This document shows positions 13,250 to 26,000 of a DNA stretch of 64,000 bases, piece after piece. The stretch's first letter is position 1, and every line of letters starts with the position of its first letter. The notes under the pieces are model-generated. The model made no database searches. It was given only the letters and a program-made list of their open reading frames with translations, and had not been told where the DNA came from. The stretch comes from Phallus indusiatus (lineage: Eukaryota; Basidiomycota; Agaricomycetes; Phallales; Phallaceae). A program made the position numbers and the translations under genes. Location: NCBI GenBank assembly GCA_027605045.1, contig JAQFWX010000003.1, positions 1,550,001-1,614,000 on the forward strand. The letters are read 5' to 3'.

Positions 13250-14162
13250 ATAAGGAGTAAGAGTAAGTATCCAGGATACCCCTTGTGTGATGTATCTTGT
13301 TTTGTTGTCCAAGCAAAGGTAGGGAAAAATATGGCACTACATGTTCCAGGCTCAAGGTACACTTGGTTTTGCCGTATTTTTATTATTTTATTTTAATTTT
13401 GTGTTTGTATTCCTCCAAAAAGCATTTTGATGACGGTTAGGAGTGGGCGTGGGGATGAAGAAGTTGTTGTTTGCCCTTCCATGACATGTACATACATACA
13501 TTGAAAAAGGGACCTTGACATTTTAAGCTTAAGCTTTGAATTTAAATTCGACTGAGGCTAATAAAAATCAATAATAGTGTCGCGACAGAGTAAATTATGG
13601 GTTTCCATTGTACATAGTGTGCATGTACATGACTTTTGCTTGGGCTGTTTGTTTTGTTTTGAAAGCGCGTGTGCCAATGGCCCACTTTTTCCTTTAAACC
13701 CTTTCCCCTTTCGTCACTGATTCCCGTTGTTCCTTTCTAAATCAACAATACTTAATACAGTTCGGGTGCTGTCAGCCATTTGGTTTTTGAATCATCTTTG
13801 TTCATCAACAGCAGGAAGAGCAACCTTTGTGGCAAACCTTGCCTTTGTGTTAATCAGATGTCTTTGAACGTGCATGGGGCGAGGAGGAGCGTATGTACGT
13901 GTGCGGTGTGTGTGTGACAACTTCGTGACAGGTTTGCAAATTTTGAAGCTCCGGCGACGGGACCACGTTCCTATACGCACAACGAACACATCAAACCCTC
14001 ACCACCGTCTCCGGTGCAGCCAAGATATCTCTTCGCAAAGGGCTTTTCGTTGCCCTTTGAATATCCATCCATCTATACCTGACAACAACAACAACACCAA
14101 AGTTTTTCTTTCATTCGCTTTGGAATATATCCGGGTCTGAACACGCAAACACAAGCACACCA

Positions 14163-15569
14163 ATGGGATTGGAATTCGGTTCTTTCAATAGTATATGTCA
14201 AAACGCCGCGCTCATAGTTTGTCCATTGGTCGGGACAGCCCAGGGCATTGAGCCAACCTGTTACAGCCGGAATGTTCAAATATCATCTACGCTCATTTTT
14301 CAACCATGTACGTAGGGAACTATTAAGACTGAAGCATCGATATTGATTTTTTTCATCATCCTGGGTCGTTTAGCGACATGTTTCATACACATTGTCGCCA
14401 TTATAATGACTATTATCATGATACTTCATATTCGTAGTAAATATACCGCTGTCGGTGAGTAATGATCATAGTAATGTTCAGGGGAGAGGGAATAAACGAC
14501 TGACGGTGGCTTGGTTTTATTTAGGTCGCAAGGAAATTGTGACGTTCTTCTATATGTACGCTGTCATTGAGTTCTTGGCCATCTTTCTCGATTCTGGGAT
14601 TATCCAAACAGCAAGTGCACCATACCCCGTATGTATCATTTTTTTCTTTTTCTTTTCTTTCATAATTGAAATATAATTATAATAATACTAATACGATTTC
14701 TGTTAGTGGTTCGCAGCTGTTTATACAGGACTGGTCGCGGCAGCGTATACATGTCTGTTAATTAATGGATTTGTTGGATTCCAATTTGCCGAAGATGGAA
14801 CGCCATTATCGTTATGGGTAAGTGCGAACTATTGGTGTGGTGCGTGTTCAATAAAGAGCTGACGATGACGTCGTTTCCACTTTTCATTTTGATAATGTGA
14901 TTTCCACGATTGTTGTTCGGCCTATGCACATGCACACACACATACAATACACATGTCGTTTTTCAGTTCCTGCGGTTGACATGCTTGGTCGTGTTTGGGG
15001 TCTCTTTCTTCCTCGCAATTGCGACGTTCAAGGGCTTCGCGGGATTCAATTTCACCGATCCAATCGCGCTGTGGATTGTTTACATTCTGTGGCCTTTGAT
15101 CTGTGTTGTCGTTTACGTGTTGTCACAGCTATTGTTGGTGTGGCGAACGCTAGACGACCGATGGCCATTCGGGGACATTATCTTTGGAGCGTTCTTCTTC
15201 GTGGTGGCACAGCTGGTGCTGTTCGTGTTCAGCGTGACGATCTGTAACAAGGTGAAACACTACATTGACGGGCTGTTCTTTTTCACACTGTGCATGCTGC
15301 TAAGCGTGATGATGGTGTATAAATACTGGGACTCGATCACGAAGGAGGATCTTGAGTTTAGTGTGGGAAGCAAAGCGGCGGTCTGGGAGGTGAAAGATCC
15401 GCTGCTGACTGGAGGAGGAGGAGGAGCAGACTACTCGGAAGAGGACCACAGCACCACGTACCACGGACCGCCAGCGTCGATCGTGGGAGGGATGACAGGA
15501 GCAACGATGTATTCCCACGGATATCCACCGCAGGGATATCCGGATAGACAGGAACCCGTTTACAGATAA
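14163..15569 (+). CDS. CHS7: chitin synthase export chaperone (Chs7)
   Basis: Polytopic ER membrane chaperone needed for exit of a chitin synthase (Chs3 in yeast) from the ER; it acts in cell-wall synthesis. Exons 14163-14307, 14374-14454, 14525-14628, 14707-14817 and 14967-15569 join in frame to 347 residues, within the family's usual size. The N-terminus has the family pattern [19 protein letters not shown] and an [10 protein letters not shown] block. Successive hydrophobic segments follow, with the conserved [15 protein letters not shown] and [18 protein letters not shown] loops, and a KYWDSIT-DLEF block after the last membrane segment. The C-terminal tail is Gly/Pro/Tyr-rich and presumably cytosolic. 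Every internal splice junction restores a family motif, so the model is firm. Confidence 0.95.
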
Positions 15570-15974
15570 TCGGACATTTATTTAAATAAATAATTAAATA
15601 AAATAATTATTATTCGGAAATAATAAATAAATAATCCCTCCAATTTAGCCGGATTCGGGTGAAAAACCCTTAGTGATCAAATTTTTTCACCCGATGAGAT
15701 CTTAGTTTAGTTTAGCAAAAATGGTCAATCGACCCCGCCTGCAATGAAATCCCATGTCTCTCTTTTTTTTTTTCTTTGCTAATTTACTCTGCAATCGTAT
15801 TCGGTCTCTCTCTTGTCGCTCTATTACTTTTTATAACTTACTACTTCCTTTCTTTTATATTCTTCAGATCAATACAAATACGTATATTTCTTCAGCACTT
15901 TGCGCTTTTTTTTCCTCTTTTCTTCCTGTCCTTTCCTTTCCACTACTACTCCTCCTCACCCTCCTCATCCTCAT
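15570..15974. other. CHS7 3' flank and cyclin 5' flank
   Basis: An AT-rich 3' region (15575-15635, rich in AATAAATA-like words) is followed from about 15754 by a long pyrimidine-rich stretch leading to the cyclin ATG. Pyrimidine-rich leaders are common upstream of fungal transcription starts. Confidence 0.5.
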
Positions 15975-18699
15975 ATGGCCTCTTGTGCCGATCCATTCTA
16001 CCTCCCAACACCGTCCTCGCTCATGTCCTCACTCTCATCCAACCTACCTCTCTCAGCCTCCTCCTTTCTTCCATGGTGCCAAAGAGCAGCAGCAGCGACC
16101 ACGACATCCACGACCACAACGACAAACGCTCCGTCCAAAAGAAACTCCCCTTTACAATTACCGTCCATCCAATCGTTTGGACAATATCATAATAGTACGC
16201 TCTTTCCAAGCGGAAATCATTTGCTAAAGCTCAAGGACGGGTTATTTTTTATTTAGCTCCTGCATCACAATGGAGGGACTCGTATGCATTCGACTCGTAT
16301 GAATCAAGTCCAATCATTCCAGATGACAATTCGAGCCCTCCTTCCCCGATGGACCAGTCGCATCCTGCTACTCCCGCAACAAACGTCATGCTTCCTCCAT
16401 TCCTACCAACCACTAAAATGTCATCATCCTCTTCATCATCCTCTTCACTCGAGTCAGCAACTTCAGCCACAAATGTCGGTTCGCTATCAGCAACGGCAGC
16501 GAACCAATGGTTCTGGGTAGGACCGCATCCGTCCGCTCAAGCTATTGCAGAAAAGACATGCGAAATGGTCTGCTATTTGTGGTTCTCGAATACACTAGGT
16601 GCACCGAAGAATTCGCCACATTATCGCGAATCGACAGCGGCATTGAAATCATCGTCGACGGGACCGTCAAAACGGACGTTACGGTCTAATAGCAGCAGTA
16701 CCACCGCGAGCAGCGGGAGCGGAAGCAGCACCGGTACCACCACCACGGAAGCCACATCTGTTTCAACACCTTCATCTACCTATTCCTTGGCAGAGCCGTT
16801 GGCCGGTCTTAGTGACGCGACCACAGCGGCCCTTCAGTTCGCTCCATCCCCGCAATTCATCAATTTCATGCAAAAATTACTGCAGACGACCCAAGTCAGC
16901 CAGTCGGTCATCGTCTTGTCCCTGCATTATATTTATCGATTAAAAGAGGAGAATCACTTTACGAATGGGAAACCAGGGAGTGAATTTAGAGTTGCCGTTG
17001 TGGCTTTAATGTTGGCCAACAAGTTCATTGACGAGTGAGTACCATGTCTCATTTTTGCCTACCCTTTTTTTTTTTTTACTAATTGGCGCGTTTTTTTCCT
17101 TCTTAGTAACACGTACACGAACAAAACATGGTCAGAGGTGTCTGGGATCGAACTGCAAGAAATTAATAAAATGGAACGCGAATTTCTCAGAGGTGTTGCT
17201 TTCCGCCTTTACGTGAACACCGACACATACAAAGCGTGGGTGAACTTGTTAGAAGGACTCGTGGCAGTTAAAGAGCGTGATCAACGACAATGGCACTACT
17301 CAAGGCGATACAACACTTCATCATTCCATGCGCCTGTCCCGCGTCTTTCCACTTCTTCGCCTTCTGCAGCCTATGCTACCCAGCCACGTGCACGATCGTC
17401 GTCTCCTTTACCTTCTCTCAAAGCTTCCTATCCATTCACATTCGTCGCTCCAAGCTTCACCAACCCTTTTTCTGGCTCGGAAGGAGCGGTTCGCAGTCGT
17501 GCGCGACCTCCTATCACACCTCCGTCTTTACCTGGCGTGAAAAGACCTGCCATTGTTGCATTTTCACCCCCATCGGCTACTTTACAAGGTGGCCCTACCA
17601 AACGACCGATTTCGCTGAATATGAGCCTTGTTCGCCCTACTCAGGGGCCTGTCAGTGCTGGATCGGCTTATCCTCTATCTGCTTTTGCGCAACTATCGCT
17701 AAACAAGCCTAATAATTCGGTGGCGGTGTCGTCGTCGTCTTCTCGACTGACGCCATCAAAATCGAAGCAACAATCGACCGCGGAGAGTGCTCAAACACTA
17801 GCTGCTCCATATACCCTTCAGGATCGTGGACCTGGTCCCAATCCTCAGGTAAAGACTTAAGTCTCTCTTGTTAAAAATGCAATCTGACATCTTTTATTTA
17901 GCATTTATATTACTATACGCTCGCCAGCTCTCCTACACATTGTGAGGGCGATAATCGTGTACATAAAGCTCTTTTACGTTCTCATCTTCCACCGACATAT
18001 CAACCCGTGGCGTATTTACGTCCTCCAGCACCGGTTCACCCTACATACACTCAATCAGCAAGTGCCAGTCCCGTTCATCCTTCATTGCCTTCATGTCGAT
18101 ATTTGCCATCTTATCATCATCATCATCCCACCCATCCTCTTCCTCCGCCGCCAACCGCTACGACACCTTATGTGCATTCCGTAATTCAACCACAACAACA
18201 ACAACATTCGGCTCATCCATCGTATGTTAATAGTAATCACCACAGCCACGCCCATAGCCACACCAACAGCCACAATCATAGCTACAATCACAATCATCAA
18301 GCGCACCAGCACCATCTTCATCCGCTTCACCAAAGTGGAATGGACTCGTTATCACTCCCGCCGATTCGTATCCGAGAACCATCGGGTTCTACTACTCCAA
18401 ACGACGATGATAGTTTTTCGTCTTCTTCGTATGGTGTTCAACCGGCGTGTCAACCTCCAAGTTTGAGAAGATCGGATAGCCGAGGTTCAGGCGCAGGAGC
18501 GGGAAATGTGCCTGTTGCACCTTTTGCGAATGCGGGTCCTCCTGGTGTGCACCATTGGCCATCTGCTTCGGCGCAGGCGCAGGCGCAGTACACGCAGCAA
18601 TCTTCTTTGAGTGGTAGTCATCATCATCACCATTATCCTCATTCTCAGCATCATCATCATGCGTACCCGCATACGCGGTATTCAATGGGTCAGATTTAG
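15975..18699 (+). CDS. Pho80/Clg1-like cyclin with histidine-rich tail
   Basis: Regulatory subunit of a cyclin-dependent kinase of the Pho85/Cdk5 class, by family. Exons 15975-16194, 16257-17034, 17107-17848 and 17902-18699 join in frame to 845 residues. A low-complexity Ser/Thr-rich N-terminus precedes the cyclin box (about residues 265-390), which shows QFINFMQKLLQTTQVSQSVI, SLHYIYRLK, FRVAVVALMLANKFIDDNTY, NKTWSEVSGIELQEINKME and REFLRGVAFRLYVNTDTY. These are typical of fungal Pcl/Clg1 cyclins. The rest is proline/serine-rich and ends in about 200 residues with dense His clusters (HHHHP, repeated HSH/NHNH words, HHHHH) and Gln-Ala repeats. The start codon is the first ATG that reads through the first junction; upstream in-frame codons exist inside a pyrimidine tract. 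The target process (phosphate, polarity or cell cycle) cannot be told from sequence. Confidence 0.88.
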
Positions 18700-19010
18700 C
18701 CGTCGCTCGCTCGCTCGTACGCGCACACTACTCGAAATTTTTTCTTTCATATTTATAATATACTATGAAACGATTTTTTTTCCCTTTCTACCCTGTTTCG
18801 CGTTTCGTTCCATTCTATTTTTCATTGACATTTACTTTTCTGTTCCGAAACGACCTTACGTGTTTCTACGCTTTTTCCTTTTTTTTTTCTTTAGAGTCAT
18901 ATCGCACCCCGCATATTAAGCCAAGTCTACTTCAATTTTTCCTTCCCCCCCTTTTAACCTTTCATTTCCACCTTCCACCCTCAACTCATCCGACTTTTTG
19001 CATTACCGAT

Positions 19011-19030
19011 CCAACCAACCAACCAACCAA
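19011..19030 (+). repeat. CCAA tetranucleotide repeat
   Basis: About five tandem CCAA units followed by a poly-A run, in the cyclin 3' flank. Confidence 0.8.
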
Positions 19031-19785
19031 AAAAAAAACTGGTGACCTTATATTCGCTTTCCCCCTATTTTCTTTTTTTTTCGACCATATTCATCCCTTG
19101 TTTTTTCACATTCTCGATTATCAAAATTACGAATTCTACGGACCTTAAACAAATCAAAAGTCTGAATCCACTTTTTCTTTCTCTTCTCTACACACCCACA
19201 TTTATTCATCGTCTAGCATTTTTTTCTTCTCTTCTCTATTTCTCTTTTAACGATTTTCTATATTCTCGACCGCTCGCATGTTTTCATTGTTACATTATGG
19301 TTTTTTTTCTCACACACCGCAATTGCACAATTATAAATTACTGTGAAATCTACTGTCTGCATGAATTTTTTTCTTCTGTTTTTTCTTTGCCCTTCTCCCG
19401 ATTATTTTTCTTTTTGTTTCTTATCTGTATCATTTGTATTAAACAGCAATGACAATATGGGTTATATATATATATACTCAAAACAATATAAATACATATA
19501 ACATATAAATGTGCATGGATCCATGGCTTTGATTTCGATTTCGGTTTCGCTCCGATATTTTGTGTATAAAGAAATTTGTCATCAGGTCGGTCTAACATAT
19601 ACATTATGCAGGGGTGCAGTGACATATATTGCTATATTATTTATAATATTATAATATATTTATTTTTTTCTCGGGTTCGGGTTCGGATTCGGGGAAAGGG
19701 AGATGATACATATTATATACGTGGGTGTGTGCTAAGGTGCTAAGGGAATGCATGCATATGGCATATGGGCAATATGGGCCATTAG

Positions 19786-19828
19786 ATCATCATCATCACC
19801 ATCTCATCATCATCATTATTATTATCAT
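19786..19828 (+). repeat. CAT/ATT trinucleotide-rich repeat
   Basis: Imperfect CAT repeats pass into ATT repeats; a similar CAT run lies at about 20073-20089. Confidence 0.85.
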
Positions 19829-20240
19829 CTGCACTGTGTACACACATATACCGGAGTGGATCTTGTACTAGCCGAATATGGCGGGGATTGGAAAACCCAT
19901 GACTGCCATGGCACGAGAGAAAAAAAGAGATCTATGTATCCACACTGCATTTTGTTTTTTTATACTTAAGATGCAAGGGCCATCTAAGCAATATGATTTG
20001 ATTTCAAGGTAATTCAATGATTCAATTATTCACATGGGACTTCTTGGAGAGGGAAAATAAGGAAATTTCATTTCATCATCATCATCATCGATTTCAAAAC
20101 TCTGTGTGTGTGTGACTGTGACACGTGTATGTGTGTATGTTTGTGTAGGTTTGTTTTGGTGAATTGGGACCCGGCGCACGATCATAGCCTTATTTGGATT
20201 GCCAAGTTGGATTTCTTTATTTTTTCGCTTTCATATAATT

Positions 20241-20279
20241 GAATGAATGAAGGAATGAATGAATGAATGAATGGAATGG
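20241..20279 (+). repeat. GAAT tetranucleotide microsatellite
   Basis: About nine GAAT-like units, mildly interrupted (GAAG, GGAA). Confidence 0.9.
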
Positions 20280-21499
20280 ACAATGGCAGTTGCTACCCGG
20301 TTTGACTCTTTTGTTTCGAGCACGAGGAAATTTCACTACTAGTAACTGTTTACTCGTTCGATCTTTTTACAAATTTTGGACGTGGAGATTGCATTTTTTG
20401 CGATTTGGAATGTAAATGAGTCAAGTGTACTGTATTTAGTCCGAAGTGTGTTCTTAAAATAAGACAATTACATTTTCCACTTTGTCTTGTGCTTGTCTTG
20501 TCTTGTGAGCTTGTCCTGTCTCGTCCCGTTCTGGTTCTGTCTTTGTGATCAGGGCGCCCCGCCCCCGGACTTGCTTTTAGCGTCGTTTCCTTTTCTTCTT
20601 TATTCCCCCTGTCTTTGAAAAGAAAAGCGTGTTTTTTTACCCCATTTGTTTCATCGGGCGGAAAGGAAAGGAAAGAAAAGGCCGCGCACAGTTACCTAAG
20701 TTGTTTGTTTTGTTGTGGTGGCTTTTTGTTGCGTTTAAAGGAAAAGCAGGCATGGTTTTTATGCGCGAGGGACGTGGATGGTATACCCGAAATCAGAAAA
20801 AAACAAAATTAAAGATTACAAGGTCCGGATCCGACGTCCTCGTTGCTTTACCTTTAGCTTCCCTTCGGTCTGTTCTGGTAGTAACAGTCTGTGCGTTGCC
20901 CTTCTGTCTCTATTGTTCCGAATGTCCCGCTCCACAGCCTGAGTCTTGTCGGTCATTACTTAGCCTGAGGTCATTACGATATCGCAATTTACCCAGCTAT
21001 TACATATTTCTTTTTGCCTCGGTATTTATTTCTGTGGCCCTTGCAGATTCCATGGGGTGATCTTTCTTCTCAGTTGATCAGTTAATTCGCCGTTTGTCCG
21101 ATGTTGGAGAGGTTTTTTTTGTGTTGCAACCCTAATAATCATAGTGAATTGTATATATTATGCGCTTGTCATAAGTTACCCTCAGGCGAAAACTGGGTTT
21201 CGAGAAGGCTAATGATAGAACAACAGCCTGAGGCGATGTAGTGAATAACTCTATACAGCTGCCAGCCATGATCGTCCTTTTTTTTCTGGCCTTCTTCTCC
21301 TTCCTTCTCGTCGTTTCTGAGTCTGGGAAAGTTGGTCGTTCGTTTGGTGTTTGAAACATTTTTTTGACTGACACCCGATTGACACTTTTTGAATTCATTT
21401 CGAGATGAAAAATTGATTTAATCGAGTCATCTTGCTTAAGGATAAAAAAGTTCCTGATGTGGAAATCAATAAAAGGAGATAATTGGGGTCAAATAAACT

Positions 21500-21520
21500 G
21501 ATTACAGATTACAGATTACA
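21500..21520 (+). repeat. heptamer repeat (GATTACA)x3
   Basis: Three exact copies of GATTACA in tandem in non-coding DNA. Confidence 0.95.
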
Positions 21521-22204
21521 ATTATAGGTCTGAAAAAGTATATGCAGCGCAGCTTCAGGGGACAAGGATAGCTCTATTTTCGTGCGTAACGGGTGCGATG
21601 TACAGCCATGGTTATGGGTTTTCTTAGTGTCTAACGGAGATATGCAAGAAAGAAAAAATAGAAAAGGTCCCTTCTCTCCTGCAAGTTACAGTTACGGAAT
21701 AGGTTGCCGAAGGGAATGCAATTATTACGGTATTACCCAGGCCCAAAGGCAATAATTTAGCAGATCATTTGTTGTGCACACGCTGATTGACTCCCCCCCT
21801 GAAAAACCATTTCGGCCTGGCATGAAATTTCCTGGCCCGAGCCTGAGAGATTTATAAATACACTGATCCAAAGAAAGAAAGAAAAATGCAGTCACGGTGC
21901 CCTGTTATGGATATAACATACATCATGTAGCTCGGAATCGTTTCCGTGTTTATGAACTGCCCGAATAACCCGGCGAAATTATACAAAGTGATTGACATGT
22001 TCTTCGTGACGCACATGATTTGGAGCTATGCCATGGCCATGGGGATAAGATGGGGAATATATGGGATGGGAAAGTATATTGAAGGGCTCTATTATTATTA
22101 CGATGATTTCGGATGGAACTATTCCTATGCATGTATGTATTTCATGTATGAGCCAATTGTATTCTCTATGGCAGCGAGTCAGTCAGTCAGCCATGGCCAG
22201 TCTA

Positions 22205-22224
22205 GCCTGAGCCTGAGCCTGAGC
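22205..22224 (+). repeat. CCTGAG hexamer repeat
   Basis: Three tandem CCTGAG units in the ZIP4 upstream region. Confidence 0.85.
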
Positions 22225-23033
22225 GGTGGCCACGGATGACATTGACAGGTAAGCCATGGTATCGCCTGAATTAGAAACCAGAATCATTGAGACCCATAAC
22301 GTACGCGCACACACACATATGTCTATATATAAATACGCACTTAACCTGCAACTGGCGTGAAAGTATAAGAAATGAGTGATGTGAGTTGGTTGGCTATGCT
22401 ATGTATATACTTGTATTTGTTTTTGACATCCGGGAGCGCCAAGAATCGAAGGGGCAAAAGAACTTTCACACTCAGGCTGGCTGCTAGCTCTCCTTCCAAG
22501 TTCCGGCGAATCTGTATAGCTTCCCTTTTGTTGACTAGAAGTATAAATTCATAATGCACACCATCGAATCGAAGCCTTGAGGCACTGGCAGGAACATCAC
22601 TAATGCAATATATATATTCTATATTCTATATAATATTATATCAATAACATAACTAATACATGATGTATAAGTAGTGGTTTTCACTTCGGAAACTTGCCTT
22701 GTTGGATGAGTCATTGTAATGATTGTCGCTGTATATCATTTCTTCCCTTTTTCTTTTCTTTCGTCACTACAATGGCCTTTTATTACAGAATAGAACCAGA
22801 ACCGGGACTTCTTCCACAATCGGGGTCAGCACTAGTACACGGTGTGGTCATGTACCGGATGGGGGCGTTTGTGGGCGCAGCATTGACAGGCGCCATTTTC
22901 CCTGCTCCTTCTTCCTCTCCTATCTCCTGTATGCATTGTTAGTTTTCCGTCCGATATAATACCAAAGTTCCCTGTTCTCCTGCATATTTTTAAAAAAATT
23001 TTACTTTCGCGTCTTCATATTACCCGATTCCAG

Positions 23034-26000
23034 ATGTCCAATAAGAAACGCAAGTCGGAAACCATTCTAGGCCCTCAAGAAGTATACAACTCCATCACAG
23101 GCGTGTTTCCCTTTTCGATTAATTTTAACACACTCTCCTTACCTTCTTGCTCCGTCTTTCTTCGCTAAACACTGTCTCGGGAAACCCTGGCCTCCTATTT
23201 TTGAAACAGATTTATTGGTGCAAATCAAGCCAAAACTATCAGCCGACAGCACAAACGATCATGTTACCGTGATTGCTGACTTGTACAAGCTTGCCAACCT
23301 AGCCGAATCCTTCGCTGAACAGCGTCAAGGTCCAAAGAAACAGGGGGTGTCATCATCCTTAGCTGATGAACTTGACAGGGAAGGTTAGAAAAACAATCAA
23401 TTACTATTACAACGAACATGTGCCATGATTTTCGTTCATTTCTATCTCACCCGAAAAAAAAACCTAAAATCCAACTGTCATATATCCAATTTCGCCTCTT
23501 CTCTCTCCACGTCTCCTCTCCCCACTCGTGTGGTTTTTTTATATATCTCCTTCTCGCACGGCGGTGGGGGGCTAATAATGTGTCAATCAGGCGTCAATCT
23601 TTGGAATATGTCGGCCATTCTTCGTCAAGGAAAGGATCAAGAAGGACGTCTCAGGTTATTTGCCGCTCGTGAGTAAACTGTTCGCCCTAAATAACAAGGA
23701 TCCCTTTGGATGCCGACGGATGAGCTATCCGCTCCTTTTTTTACTTTCTTTCTTCTCTTTTGGTATATGACATGTCAATATATCAAGTCCGGCTCGCCGC
23801 TTTCCGATTGGTGGAAGCTGGTTTGGAGCAGAAGCCTGGAATACAGAGTACGCATTCTGTTCCTATCTCAATTCGAAAAACAAAATTAGGGCTTTTTCCC
23901 TAATTTGTATCTGACGCGCCATACTCTGGTTCTTGTTTCTAGCGCTACTACACGTGTTACAGTTGGCAAGCAAGACAGGATCCGCTCTTTCAGGTGCTTT
24001 CCATCTCTTATTCCATCTTTTGTTCTGTGTCTTTTGTCTCTTCCTTTATTGGTCAACCGGTCTTTGCGTGTGTCCGCCGCCCATTCCGCGCTATCCTTTT
24101 ATCTTTTTTCATAATGCCAACCACAACGCCCAGAAAGCATCTGAAACATCCTGGTTCTGTTTTAATTTTTCGCACGTCCTTTTTTACTTCCTTTACTATT
24201 ACCCTTTCCCTCTTTTAAGAATCTTCTTTTTCCTTTCCCCCCTCCCGTTTCGCGTGTGAACTTCATGTCCGCCTTTAGACATCGGAAACCATGATCTCGC
24301 CGGTGCCGTTCTTTCAGCGGCTGCGAAGGTTAGTATAGTATGCATTTCAGCCATCATCCATCCGATACTTTGCCCTTCTTCCTTTTTCAAAAAAAGGAAA
24401 AAAGCCGCCGGCTGAATGGCCTGATAAGGTTTAAATGCTAATATGCTGTGCGCGCCGGTGCGATGCGATGCGATGGTGTATTCCTGATCATGAGTGGAGG
24501 AGGGGCCAATAGTTTTACTCATTATATGCTTTTGTTATAGATTGAAGAATCCGTGATTAATGCGGATGCATGTGACGAGGTTCACACGCAGTCGAGAGAT
24601 CGTGCCCTCATTGTCTACTACACCTGTCGAATGGAAGCTGTACGTTCACCTCACCTTATTTTCTGTTTACTTGCGGCTGAGTTCCTATCGCGCGCTCCCT
24701 TGTCTTGTTTTTGGTGTTGGATCATGGATTTTCCTATCCCCTTCTCCATACCATTTTTAGGCATGGAAAGAAGGAAACGAAGGCGTTGCCCAGTTTATGC
24801 TCCGCAAAATTACAGGCACATGATCCATTTTAGGCTGTTTTCTTCGCCTGAACTGACATCATATTTCTTCCTTTTTCTATATGATTTTTTTTTGAAACCC
24901 CACTGAACAACGAACAACAGAAGTAAATGAGCACCGTCTGTCTAGTTTGCCGGCTCAAGATGTAAGTTTCGTCAATATGATTTCGCCTTTTACCGCTCGG
25001 TTCGGCTAGAAAAGCCGTGTGCCATTATGAATGTGGATATGGTGGGGGATGGTGGAAAAGAAGTTAAGGAAGGAAGCTAACGTTAATCTCTTTTGTTCCT
25101 CTTTCTTTCCTTAAGCGAGAGCAACTAGCGTCCAAACTTCTGGGAATTGGAAAAGGTATCGCGAGCGGGCAAGCAGTCAAAAAGGGACAACAGCCACAAC
25201 TACCAGCGTCGTCAAATGCGGTTTCCGACGGAAAATATGCTCAAGATGCTATCAAGTGGATACAGAAAGCTTTAGGTTTAGTTGAAAACCTGGCTGTATC
25301 GGAAACGCCTGGCATATTGGAACTCAAGGTAATGTAGTAAAACCATTCAAATTAACTTTTACATTAAAAGTAAGCTTGTGATTTTATTCAGGTAAAACCC
25401 TCTTTGCGTTCCTTTTGTTTTGTTTTGTTCTGTTTTTTAATTGGATTGCGATAGCGGACGATTCTCCGGAATTTAGGTTAGACTTCCTCCTTTTCATTAT
25501 ATTAGCTCACGATCGGAGGGAACATGGCACTTCCAACCTAAACCTGACTTTTGTTGTTATATCATTTATTGTAGCCAGGGTCTATTATCTCGCTTCAGCC
25601 ATTGATCAAGAAAATCTGAACAGAGCTGAAGTTACTCTACACGAACTAATAACATCAATAGATGATACGCCTGATACTGTGGGTTCTCTTCATCACTAAA
25701 CCGGATTGGTTTATGGTTTTCTTCGGGCAAACGTTTCTCACATGAATTCCCTCTTTTTTCTTACTCATCATTTTAATGTTTGAACAGAGACATTCGGAAT
25801 TTCAGCCGGTGCGATGGATGCGTCTCGCCGTATTGAAGCGGAAAGGGGCTCCTGATAATGAGTTGTTTGAAGGTACGCCCTGTTCCTACCATGGCTCCGG
25901 TCAAAAAAGAAACACATCACTCATCTCGTGCCACTTTTTCCACTATTTTTAAATTTCAATACCCAATCCGGAATCACCCTTCTAACGCTACACGTTTATA

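Larger units (their letters stand above)
3855..14162. other. 10.3 kb gene-poor region
   Basis: No conserved protein exon, tRNA-like cloverleaf, rRNA or transposon domain was recognised on either strand between BCAT and CHS7. Open frames are short (the longest about 140 codons, near 5959-6369 and 8825-9247), overlap in opposite directions and lack family motifs, as expected by chance over this length. The DNA is rich in homopolymer runs, pyrimidine and purine tracts, simple repeats and G-runs. It could be long regulatory sequence or UTR of CHS7, a non-coding RNA locus, or decayed repeat DNA; the sequence does not decide. Confidence 0.55.
18700..23033. other. 4.3 kb gene-poor region
   Basis: No gene could be recognised between the cyclin stop and the ZIP4 start. 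The first part is T-rich, possibly cyclin 3' UTR. The remainder holds AT-rich patches (19461-19475, 19626-19670, 22608-22660) and microsatellites. Small frames such as 20629-21060 and 21946-22239 lack family motifs. Confidence 0.5.

Noticed and set aside
19786..19828. CAT repeat as a His-coding exon
   Set aside because: It lies beyond the cyclin stop in AT-rich DNA with frequent stops; it is a plain microsatellite.
20629..21060. 143-codon plus-strand frame
   Set aside because: Composition like flanking non-coding DNA and no recognisable motif.
22694..22942. 82-codon frame just upstream of ZIP4 with a hydrophobic stretch
   Set aside because: No homologue recognised; lies in the ZIP4 5' flank; could be chance or an upstream ORF, not supportable as a gene.
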